Assembly (NCBI GenBank): GCA_910588325.1
Contig: CAJUPP010000043.1
Span: forward strand, 1-33,205
DNA: 33,205 nt
Source: an uncultured Hungatella sp.
GTDB lineage: Bacteria > Bacillota > Clostridia > Lachnospirales > Lachnospiraceae
Reading direction: 5' to 3'
Positions 17,136 through 23,522 of this stretch are shown piece by piece. The notes under the pieces were generated by a model that saw nothing but the letters and a program-made list of their open reading frames with translations, had not been told where the DNA came from and ran no database searches. Numbering within the stretch: the stretch's first letter is position 1; every line of letters starts with the position of its first letter. The translations under genes and the position numbers were made by a program.

Positions 17136-18270
17136 AAAAACGGATTCCTTTTATCATTATTTCAGAAATTTCACAGACCTGCTGTCTGGTTAATTTCGTG
17201 TGGATGGGAAGGCGCAGCAAAGTATCATAACAGGCCAGGCTTTCCGGAAAGTCTGATTGTTTATATCCCAGCTTTGCCCCCATAGGGGAAATGTGGAGAG
17301 GGACATAGTGGGTTTTAGCGTCGATCCCATGCTCCATGAGAAGCTTTCTCATCCGCTCTCTTAAGGCCTGGCTGGCAAAACGCACATAAAATATATGGCC
17401 GTTGGGAGAGGCGTAATCCGGAATGGCCATCAGCCTGGCATATCCGTCCTGTTCCAGGGGCTTAAGAAAACGCAGATAGTCCTGAAGGCGCCGCTTCCTG
17501 GTGGTGGTAATCTGTTGGAGGCCGGACAGCTGCGCCGATAAAAGGGCGGCGCACAATTCACTGACAGCCGTACTGCTTCCGGGACAGACCCAGGTATAAC
17601 GGTTACATTCCCCATTAAAAAAAGCGTCCCGGTTGGTGCCGTGGACACGATAGCAGCGGGCTTTTTCAAAATCGGATCTGTCCCTGCACAGAAGAAGTCC
17701 GCCTTCGCCGCAGCTGATATTTTTAGTGTAATGAAAGCTGACACAACCAAAATCTCCCAGGGTGCCCAGAGAAGCTTCCTTATAAAATGCGTCTATGGCC
17801 TGGGCAGCATCCTCGATGACAGTCAGACCTGCTTCCCCAGCCAGCTTTAAAAGCCTGTCCATATCACAGGAGATACCGGCATAGTGAACCGGGATAATGG
17901 CACGGGTCCGGGATGTAATTCTGCCGGCAGCGTCTTTAAGGCTTATATTCTGTGTGTCAGGGTCGATGTCACAGAAGACAGGAACGCCTCCTGCTTTCAG
18001 CACCGCATTGGCGGCTGATGGGAAGTTGTAGGAGGGAAGAAGCACCTCGTCTCCGTTGGACAGGCCGCACATCTCCAAAGCCGTCTCCAGAGCGAGAGAA
18101 CAGCTGGCAGTCAGCATGTACCGGCTGTCCCTGTCAGAATAGACAGAGGAAAGCTGGCTCAGAACTTTTTTGGTAAAAAGGCCGTCCGTAGCTAATTCCC
18201 CGTTCAGGCAGGAAAGCAGAGCTGTCTCCTCCTGGCCGGTACAATGCCGTGCGTAAAAAGGTATATTCAT
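17128..18270 (-). CDS. DegT/DnrJ/EryC1/StrS (WecE-like) sugar aminotransferase
   Basis: PLP-dependent aminotransferase of 380 residues, converting a nucleotide-linked ketosugar to an aminosugar. The closest type I can recall is dTDP-4-amino-4,6-dideoxygalactose transaminase (WecE/RffA, about 376 residues): LPSYNFPSAANAV (79), EDAAQA (153-158, with the cofactor-binding Asp) and the Schiff-base Lys183 in FHYTKNISCGEGG. The ATG at 18270 begins the usual 'IPF' opening and has only a modest AAAGG site; the frame stays open upstream to 18342 without a better start. It is first in the minus-strand run and overlaps the GT2/ATP-grasp gene (ATGGATAA), so the two are co-translated. No nucleotide-sugar synthase or dehydratase is present, so the ketosugar must come from elsewhere. 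Confidence 0.9.
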   Translation of the reverse strand: MNIPFYARHCTGQEETALLSCLNGELATDGLFTKKVLSQLSSVYSDRDSRYMLTASCSLALETALEMCGLSNGDEVLLPSYNFPSAANAVLKAGGVPVFCDIDPDTQNISLKDAAGRITSRTRAIIPVHYAGISCDMDRLLKLAGEAGLTVIEDAAQAIDAFYKEASLGTLGDFGCVSFHYTKNISCGEGGLLLCRDRSDFEKARCYRVHGTNRDAFFNGECNRYTWVCPGSSTAVSELCAALLSAQLSGLQQITTTRKRRLQDYLRFLKPLEQDGYARLMAIPDYASPNGHIFYVRFASQALRERMRKLLMEHGIDAKTHYVPLHISPMGAKLGYKQSDFPESLACYDTLLRLPIHTKLTRQQVCEISEIMIKGIRFYG

Positions 18271-18305
18271 GAAAGAAGCCTTTCTTTTACATCTTGATTT
18301 TTTGT

Positions 18306-18313
18306 GGTATACT
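18306..18313 (+). promoter_or_regulatory. Possible extended -10 promoter of the tusA-like gene
   Basis: TGGTATACT (18305-18313 region) has the TG-N-TATACT form of an extended -10 box, with no convincing -35. It lies about 57 bases before the ATG at 18370, in the short divergent gap shared with the aminotransferase operon. Confidence 0.3.
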
Positions 18314-18369
18314 TTTAAGTGAAGCAAAATAAAGCGCAGCACTGCGATATAGAAACAGGAGGTTGTCCC

Positions 18370-18588
18370 ATGGTTGAGTTGGACTGTCTGGGGGATATGT
18401 GCCCCGTTCCCATTATGAAATTAAAGCAATGCCAGCAGTTAAAGCAAAAAGGAGACCAGGTCATGCTGATTACGGACCACAGTTGTGTGCTGGAATCCAT
18501 TACAGAATACTGCAAAAAGAGGCAGCTTCACATGAGTATTGTGGAGCCCATGAACGGAATCTGGGAGATAACCATTGAAAAGATGTAA
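18370..18588 (+). CDS. TusA-family sulfur carrier protein
   Basis: A 72-residue TusA/YedF-like sulfur carrier. The hallmark is CLGDMCPVP at residues 6-14, with Cys11 the persulfide-carrying residue; the fold is one beta-alpha-beta unit ending 'GIWEITIEKM', almost the same ending as the second TusA of this window. AGGAGGT sits six bases before the ATG at 18370. It is divergent from the aminotransferase operon and convergent with the LysR gene: its stop (18586-18588) directly touches the LysR stop, with no bases between. It probably accepts sulfur from a rhodanese or the YeeE system and passes it on; the recipient is unknown. Confidence 0.9.
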   Translation: MVELDCLGDMCPVPIMKLKQCQQLKQKGDQVMLITDHSCVLESITEYCKKRQLHMSIVEPMNGIWEITIEKM

Positions 18589-19482
18589 TCAGCATATGTT
18601 TTTGTCTACATTGGAGACAAAATAGTCAATAATCTCATTGATGTGGGCATCCGTGCTGGTGTTTTTATAGATGGAGTAGACCCAGTAATCCAGGTCGAAG
18701 CTGTCAATCTCTATGCTTTTCAGCTGCTTTTGATACAGTTCTTTTTTTACGGCGATGTAGGGCAGGAATGCTACACCATGGCCTGCCTGGACTGCACTTT
18801 TCACGGATTCGGTGGAGTCCAGACGGTACATAACCTGGAAATTGCTGATAGGATATCCTAATTGTTTAATATAGTTGCACACCAGACGGTAGGAGCTGAA
18901 GGATTCATTCAGAAGAATCAGTGGATAACGCTTCAGATTTTCCAGGGCTAAATGAGAATCGATAGGATAATCACTGCGGGCAACCAGATGGATTTTGTCC
19001 TGATAGGCCGCTTTGCATGTAAGCTCCGGCGAATCAACAGTTCCCACAATAAAGCCTAAGTCTGTCCTTTCATCCAAAACCTGTCGGACCACGTCGCTGG
19101 AAGGCGCACTGGATAAATGGAAGGTATAGTGGGGGAACTGCCGGTTTACTTTATAGAGGGAACAGGGCAGAGCATAGTTGCAGGCAACGGAAGTTGCCGT
19201 GATATGAAACGTGTTGTTCCCGGTGTGAAGATTGTCAAGCTCTTCTTTTAAATCATCGTACAATCCCATAAACTGCACGGCATATTTCTGGAAAATTTTA
19301 CCAGCAGGGGTAAGCTCTATCCCCCGGTTGGAACGCTCCAAAAGCTTTACATTCAGTTCCTCTTCCAGCCGCTGCATCTGCTGGCTTAAGGCCGGCTGGG
19401 AGATATGATTGTTCTGGGCTACCTTGGAAATGCTTTTTTCTGTGGCTATCTTATAAAACATGATAATGTGCTCCAGCAGCAA
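18589..19482 (-). CDS. LysR-family transcriptional regulator
   Basis: LysR-type regulator of 297 residues: winged HTH at residues 1-60 (SISKVAQNNHISQPALSQQM, then LEEELNVKLLERSNRG) and a substrate-binding domain at about 88-290. The start is a TTG at 19482. It is preferred to the ATG at 19461 because a perfect AAGGAGGTG lies eight bases before it, and the earlier start restores the conserved N-terminal helix of the family. It is divergent from the yeeE operon, the classic arrangement for a LysR protein and its target. Its inducer is probably a sulfur compound or a thiol-assimilation signal, by context only. Confidence 0.93.
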   Translation of the reverse strand: MLLEHIIMFYKIATEKSISKVAQNNHISQPALSQQMQRLEEELNVKLLERSNRGIELTPAGKIFQKYAVQFMGLYDDLKEELDNLHTGNNTFHITATSVACNYALPCSLYKVNRQFPHYTFHLSSAPSSDVVRQVLDERTDLGFIVGTVDSPELTCKAAYQDKIHLVARSDYPIDSHLALENLKRYPLILLNESFSSYRLVCNYIKQLGYPISNFQVMYRLDSTESVKSAVQAGHGVAFLPYIAVKKELYQKQLKSIEIDSFDLDYWVYSIYKNTSTDAHINEIIDYFVSNVDKNIC

Positions 19483-19568
19483 GTGGAAGGCACCTCCTTT
19501 GCGTTTATATCCAAAACCGTTATCTTTTTATCAATCCAAGGGGACAAAATGAACCCATATAAGACATT

Positions 19569-19597
19569 ATTATACAGGAAGTTGATTTGAATTACAA
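19569..19597 (-). promoter_or_regulatory. Promoter of the LysR gene
   Basis: On the minus strand TTGTAA (19592-19597) and a perfect TATAAT (19569-19574) are 17 bases apart. The predicted leader is about 80 bases and contains AAAACCGTTAT (19513-19523 on the plus strand), an 11-base sequence repeated exactly at 19634-19644 in the yeeE operator region. That repeat may mark a second regulator site. Confidence 0.65.
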
Positions 19598-19632
19598 GAT
19601 TGAGCTGCTTTTTTTACGGGCGGGCACCTATA

Positions 19633-19692
19633 GAAAACCGTTATGCAGTATAAGGTTTTCAGATAATTAAAAAAATCACAATGTGCTATAAT
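19633..19692 (+). promoter_or_regulatory. yeeE operon promoter with LysR-type operator
   Basis: A perfect -10 TATAAT (19687-19692) has no recognisable -35, which suits an activated promoter. Upstream, TTATGCAGTATAA (19641-19653) is a dyad of the T-N11-A form typical of LysR boxes. It is framed by a wider inverted repeat, GAAAACC (19633-19639) and GGTTTTC (19654-19660). The core recurs in the rhodanese promoter. Confidence 0.6.
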
Positions 19693-19737
19693 GAAAAGGT
19701 AGTAAAGCGTTCAAAACTATACAAGGAGGTATGAGGA

Positions 19738-20439
19738 ATGCAGGAAAATGCGGAAAAACAGACTCAGTCCGGCGGATCCTCTATCCGCAGATCCGCTCCC
19801 AGGAAGAAGAAAAAGAATCAGGTTCCTTTCGGATTCCTCGGACTGCTGCTGATAGCTGTCATAGCCATTGTGCTGGGACAGAAGAATGGTACGCTTGCAT
19901 TGTTCTGGGTATTCGGATGTTGCTTCGGCTTTATCTTACAGAAAGCCCGCTTTTGTTTTACAGCCTCAATGCGGGATCCCTGTATCACCGGTTCCACATC
20001 TGTCACCCGTGCGGTGCTGATAGCATTTGCCATCACTACCATCGGATTCACGGCTATTAAATACGGTGCTTATGTCAACGGGGGAACTATACCCGGACAG
20101 AGCTACATCATGCCGGTGAGCCTGGCTACCTGTGTGGGAGGAGTCATGTTCGGAATCGGGATGGTAATTGCAGGAGGATGCGCCTCAGGAACTCTGATGC
20201 GTGTAGGCGAAGGCTTTGGCATGCAGATGTTAAGCTTATTTTTCTTTGTGGTGGGCTCTCTCATCGGAGCAAACCATATGGGATGGTGGACATTGAATTT
20301 CAATGCGACGGCTCCCAAGATTTTCCTTCCCGATGTGTTCGGCTGGGCAGGCGCCCTGATACTGCAGCTGGCAATCATAGCGCTTCTGTATATTGCAGCC
20401 GATAAATATGAGAAGAAACGTATGGGAAATACAGACTGA
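19738..20439 (+). CDS. YeeE/YedE-family sulfur transporter, first half
   Basis: A 233-residue membrane protein matching one half of the YeeE/YedE (TsuA) thiosulfate-transporter fold, normally a single chain of roughly 330-400 residues. A Lys/Arg-rich cytoplasmic tail (residues 1-30) is followed by about five helices. Conserved cysteines are in KARFCFTASMRD (Cys73) and GGCASGTLMRVGEG (Cys148), the motif through which the family is thought to pass thiosulfate by Cys contacts. AAGGAGG lies eight bases before the ATG at 19738; an ATG at 19731 is out of frame. It is first in an operon with TusA, the second half and a flavoprotein. Confidence 0.88.
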   Translation: MQENAEKQTQSGGSSIRRSAPRKKKKNQVPFGFLGLLLIAVIAIVLGQKNGTLALFWVFGCCFGFILQKARFCFTASMRDPCITGSTSVTRAVLIAFAITTIGFTAIKYGAYVNGGTIPGQSYIMPVSLATCVGGVMFGIGMVIAGGCASGTLMRVGEGFGMQMLSLFFFVVGSLIGANHMGWWTLNFNATAPKIFLPDVFGWAGALILQLAIIALLYIAADKYEKKRMGNTD

Positions 20440-20505
20440 TTCAGAAACAGGTGAACAAAGGTTCATCATAATATTAATGAAAATAAAAAACAGGAGGAAT
20501 TTATC

Positions 20506-20733
20506 ATGGCAGAATTTACAGTTGATTGTTTAGGCGAGGCTTGTCCGGTACCCCTTATGAAGGTTCAGAAACAGATGGAGAAGATGGCAGTAGGCGACGT
20601 TCTGATTGCTCAGATTGATCACAGCTGTGCGATGAAGAATATTCCGGAGTGGGCAAGAAACAACGGACATAACGTAGAGATCGAGGAAGTTGACGACGGC
20701 GAGTGGGAGATCGTAATCGAAAAGACCAAATAA
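20506..20733 (+). CDS. TusA-family sulfur carrier (YeeD/TsuB-like)
   Basis: A 75-residue sulfur carrier with DCLGEACPVPLMK; Cys13 is the active residue and Cys8 precedes it. In characterised systems a YeeD/TsuB TusA-type protein cooperates with the YeeE transporter in taking up thiosulfate sulfur. Here the gene sits between the two YeeE/YedE halves, strong support for that role. CAGGAGGA precedes the ATG at 20506. It follows the first half by 66 bases, a stretch with a weak GGTGAAC/GTTCATC hairpin, and the next gene begins 19 bases downstream. Confidence 0.93.
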   Translation: MAEFTVDCLGEACPVPLMKVQKQMEKMAVGDVLIAQIDHSCAMKNIPEWARNNGHNVEIEEVDDGEWEIVIEKTK

Positions 20734-20752
20734 GAAAGCAGGTGCATAAGCT

Positions 20753-21301
20753 TTGAAGGCTTTTTGGGATAAAGTAAGTAAGAATCCTTATTATAAGATG
20801 ATCTTTAAAAATCCCTTTACATACGTAACTGGCGCAGTGCTGCTTTCGATTTTCCAGATTGCTATTTTTGCAAGTACAGGTTCACCCTGGGGCGTTTCAG
20901 GTACCTTTGCTAACTGGGGCGCCTGGTTGTACCGTCTGGTAGGCGGAAATGTAGACAAATGGTACTATTTTTCTTCTGAGGGTGCTCAGGCAACTTTAAA
21001 CAACGGGATCTTAAACCATACCGGTTCCTGGCTGAATTTCGGTATTATAGCAGGAGCTCTGGTGGCAGTGCTTCTGGCTTCCCAGTTTAAGTTTAAGAAG
21101 ATTAAATCGTTAAAACAGGTAGTGGCGGCAACATTAGGCGGACTTTTGATGGGATACGGCGCCAGACTGGCTGGCGGCTGCAATATCGGAGCGCTCTATT
21201 CCAGTATTTCATCCCTGTCCCTGTCCGGCTGGGTATTTGCAATTTTCCTGTTTATCGGAGCCTTTATCGGCAGCAAGCTGCTTGCGAAATACTTTATGTA
21301 A
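20753..21301 (+). CDS. YeeE/YedE-family sulfur transporter, second half
   Basis: A 182-residue membrane protein with about four helices and the family's second repeat motif, GARLAGGCNIGALYSSIS (Cys143). It would pair with the product of 19738-20439 to build a complete channel, since the single-chain family is a pseudo-repeat of two such halves. The start is a TTG at 20753 with CAGGTG eight bases upstream; the next in-frame Met would remove part of the soluble N-terminus. It is followed after 15 bases by the flavoprotein gene. The outer loop 'STGSPWGVSGTFANWGAW' is typical of YedE proteins. Confidence 0.88.
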   Translation: MKAFWDKVSKNPYYKMIFKNPFTYVTGAVLLSIFQIAIFASTGSPWGVSGTFANWGAWLYRLVGGNVDKWYYFSSEGAQATLNNGILNHTGSWLNFGIIAGALVAVLLASQFKFKKIKSLKQVVAATLGGLLMGYGARLAGGCNIGALYSSISSLSLSGWVFAIFLFIGAFIGSKLLAKYFM

Positions 21302-21316
21302 AGGACGGATTAAAAG

Positions 21317-22546
21317 ATGGAGAAGAAGACAGAGCAATATGATGTAGTCATCATCGGCGGCGGCGCTGCCGGATTGACATCCGCTATTTACTGCGGCCGT
21401 GCCAGATTAAAAACCCTGGTTATCGAGAAGGCTCTGGTGGGCGGTCTGGCTACATACACCAACGAGATCGAGAACTATCCGGGATTTCCTGAAGGGTCCA
21501 CAGGCCTTGGGCTTATGGAGCTGTTCCATAAGCAGGCTAAAAAGTTCGGGGTTAAATTTAAACTTACCGATGTAAGAGGCGTTAAGCTGGAAGGCGATGT
21601 GAAGACTGTGGAGACCTTCCGCACAGATTATCAGTGCAAGGCAGTGGTTATCGCCAGCGGCGGAAAGCCTCGTCTCACAGGCGCGCCCAATGAGGATAAG
21701 TTCCTGTATGACAAGGGAATTTCCTTCTGTGCAACCTGTGATGCCGCAGCCAACACAGACAAGACTGTTATCGTCATCGGCTCTGGAGACGCAGCCATAG
21801 AGGAAGGCATGTTCCTGACAAAGTTTGCCCGCAAGGTAATCGTCAGCGTCATGCACGAGGAAGGAAAGATGGACTGCAACGAGATTGCCAAGGAAGAGGC
21901 CCTGGCAAATCCCAAGATGGAGTTTATCTGGAATACCACGGTGGCAGAGTTCAGAGGGGACGACGAGCATCTTAGAAGCGTGGCTTTAAAGGATACCAGA
22001 ACCGGCGAAATCATCGACGTTCCTGTGGACACATGCTTCATGTTTATCGGCTATGTTCCCAACACGGAGATTTTCAAGGGAATTATCGACATGACCCGTC
22101 CGGGCTATGTGATTACCAATGAGAAGATGGAAACCAATATCCCCGGTGTATTTGCCGCCGGAGATGTGAGGGAAAAGTTCTTAAAGCAGGTGGCCACAGC
22201 CGTAGGCGACGGCGCTATCGCAGGATATGCTGTGGAGAAGTATATTGCAGAGAGTGAAGTATTTGAGAACCAGATTATGGATAAATTCATGCCTGGTATC
22301 GTGTATATCTGGAACGCAGTGGTTCCGGAGAGCCGTGAGCTTCTGAAAGAGGTTGAGGCTTTCGAGGAGAAGCACAAAGGCCAGGTGAAGGTGAACAAGG
22401 CGGATGTCTACAAATCCAACGGAATCGCAGTGAGACTGGGCGTGGAAGCAGTTCCTGCAGTTGTGGCCATCAAGGACGGCCAGGCGGCAGGCGTGCTGAC
22501 AGAAGGAATTACTGTGGAGAGTATGGAGAAGCTGCTGGGGATTTAG
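21317..22546 (+). CDS. TrxB-like FAD disulfide reductase with a cysteine-free thioredoxin-like tail
   Basis: A 409-residue flavoprotein. Residues 1-312 are a thioredoxin-reductase-type pyridine nucleotide-disulfide oxidoreductase: FAD-binding GGGAAG (14-19), the redox pair CATC (Cys138, Cys141), NAD(P)-binding GSGDAA (155-160) and the second FAD site AGDV (281). Residues 325-409 resemble a thioredoxin fold, with the cis-proline region VEAVPAVVAIKDG. Where CGPC should be, the sequence reads WNAVVPES, without cysteine. GGCAAYTNEIENYPGF-like flavin contacts are typical of TrxB. It is last in the yeeE operon, 15 bases after the second half, and a strong terminator follows. It probably moves electrons to a persulfide on TusA or YeeE; this is inference. 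Confidence 0.9.
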   Translation: MEKKTEQYDVVIIGGGAAGLTSAIYCGRARLKTLVIEKALVGGLATYTNEIENYPGFPEGSTGLGLMELFHKQAKKFGVKFKLTDVRGVKLEGDVKTVETFRTDYQCKAVVIASGGKPRLTGAPNEDKFLYDKGISFCATCDAAANTDKTVIVIGSGDAAIEEGMFLTKFARKVIVSVMHEEGKMDCNEIAKEEALANPKMEFIWNTTVAEFRGDDEHLRSVALKDTRTGEIIDVPVDTCFMFIGYVPNTEIFKGIIDMTRPGYVITNEKMETNIPGVFAAGDVREKFLKQVATAVGDGAIAGYAVEKYIAESEVFENQIMDKFMPGIVYIWNAVVPESRELLKEVEAFEEKHKGQVKVNKADVYKSNGIAVRLGVEAVPAVVAIKDGQAAGVLTEGITVESMEKLLGI

Positions 22547-22615
22547 GATGTAAGCAGCGAAAATGGAGACGGCAGCGGAGGATTTTAACAGAGCTGCTGC
22601 AGTTGAAGAAGAAAA

Positions 22616-22651
22616 CAGGATACCATTCCTTAGGGAAGGGTATCCTGTTTT
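22616..22651 (+). terminator. Intrinsic terminator of the yeeE-tusA operon
   Basis: CAGGATACC (22616-22624) pairs perfectly with GGTATCCTG (22639-22647), the inner TTCC/GGAA arms add four pairs, and TTTT follows directly. It lies 70 bases after the flavoprotein stop. Confidence 0.92.
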
Positions 22652-22705
22652 ATATATGTCTGAATCTGAGGCGGCAGGGGAGAAAGAAGTTAATTATTTT
22701 ATTGC

Positions 22706-22734
22706 TTGAAAAAAATATATATTTTGTTTATAAT
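22706..22734 (+). promoter_or_regulatory. Promoter of the toxin-antitoxin operon
   Basis: TTGAAA (22706-22711) and TATAAT (22729-22734) are separated by exactly 17 bases in a very AT-rich stretch, about 48 bases before the antitoxin ATG. Confidence 0.75.
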
Positions 22735-22781
22735 AAAAATTGAGATAAAATATTGATAAAATTATGATAAGGAGAAGCGCC

Positions 22782-23039
22782 ATGATACAGATAAAACCAG
22801 TTTCTGACCTTAGAAATAAATTTCCGGATATAGAAAGAATCGTAAATTCTGGCGAACCAGTGTATTTAACTAAAAATGGGTATGGCGTTATGGTTGTACT
22901 AAGTCTTGAAGAATATTCCAAACTGACGGATGGGGCGGAAAATGTTATGGATAAAGCAGATTTGGCAGCTGAAAGTGACAGTAAGCGTTATACGCATAAC
23001 CAGGTTTTTGGGGGGCTTAGAAGGAGAGTAAATGGCTGA
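22782..23039 (+). CDS. Phd/YefM-family antitoxin
   Basis: An 85-residue antitoxin. The N-terminal DNA-binding fold shows the family pattern: PVSDLRNKFPDIERIVNSG, then EPVYLTKNGYGVMVVLSLEEY. The charged C-terminus (about residues 50-85) would wrap the toxin. AAGGAG precedes the ATG at 22782 by seven bases; an in-frame ATG at 22764 lacks a ribosome site. Its last eight bases overlap the toxin start, the usual coupled arrangement, and it probably represses the promoter just upstream. Base composition is more AT-rich than in the flanking metabolic genes. Confidence 0.92.
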   Translation: MIQIKPVSDLRNKFPDIERIVNSGEPVYLTKNGYGVMVVLSLEEYSKLTDGAENVMDKADLAAESDSKRYTHNQVFGGLRRRVNG

Positions 23040-23361
23040 TACAAAGTATATTTTGCGGTATTTGCCACTATTCTATGAGGAATTAGAAGAAAAAGTGATA
23101 TATATTGCCGAGACATTAAAAAATCCGCAGGCTGCAAATGATCTTCTGGATTTAGTTGAGTCGGTTATCTTAGAGCGTTTGCCAAATGCAGAATCTTTTG
23201 AGCCATATTGTTCGTTGAAAGAGAGAAGATATCCATATTATCGTATTTATGTAAAGAACTTTGTAATTTATTATGTGGTGATTGGCGATGAAGGTCCAAG
23301 AAAAATTATGGAGGTCAGGCGTTTTCTGTATAACAGGGAGTACCGTGATGCCAAAATATAG
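23032..23361 (+). CDS. RelE/ParE-superfamily toxin
   Basis: A 109-residue toxin with the RelE/ParE fold pattern: two N-terminal helices (YEELEEKVIYIAETLKNPQA), a central 'LKERRYPYYRIYVKNFVIYYVV' strand region and the C-terminal VRRFLYNREY. The Arg and Tyr residues near the end are those that act on mRNA in RelE-type toxins, but ParE-type gyrase poisoning cannot be excluded from the sequence. AAGGAGA lies within the antitoxin gene just before the ATG. The gene is intact and full-length for the family, so the module is probably functional. Confidence 0.92.
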   Translation: MADTKYILRYLPLFYEELEEKVIYIAETLKNPQAANDLLDLVESVILERLPNAESFEPYCSLKERRYPYYRIYVKNFVIYYVVIGDEGPRKIMEVRRFLYNREYRDAKI

Positions 23362-23418
23362 CAGAAAACTCTCAGAAGTATTACAAAAGGAATGCGTTTA
23401 ATGATTCCGTATGGTTAT

Positions 23419-23472
23419 CCGTACGTTCCGTCAAGTCTCTCCAAAAGCGGAGGCCTGGCGGAACGTATACGG
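23419..23472. other. Long imperfect hairpin between the toxin gene and the GH32 gene
   Basis: CCGTACGTTCCG (23419-23430) pairs with CGGAACGTATACGG (23459-23472), with a two-base bulge. The loop holds a second small stem, CTCC/GGAG (23439-23442 and 23449-23452). Further CCGTA copies flank it. It lies between convergent genes with stops at 23361 and 23523. No T-tract follows on either strand, so it is at best a poor bidirectional terminator; a recombination scar or repeat remnant is the alternative. Confidence 0.45.
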
Positions 23473-23522
23473 ATTCCCTGGATACCGTCTGTAAATTTTA
23501 TAGCGATTTCTCCAAGATTCCA

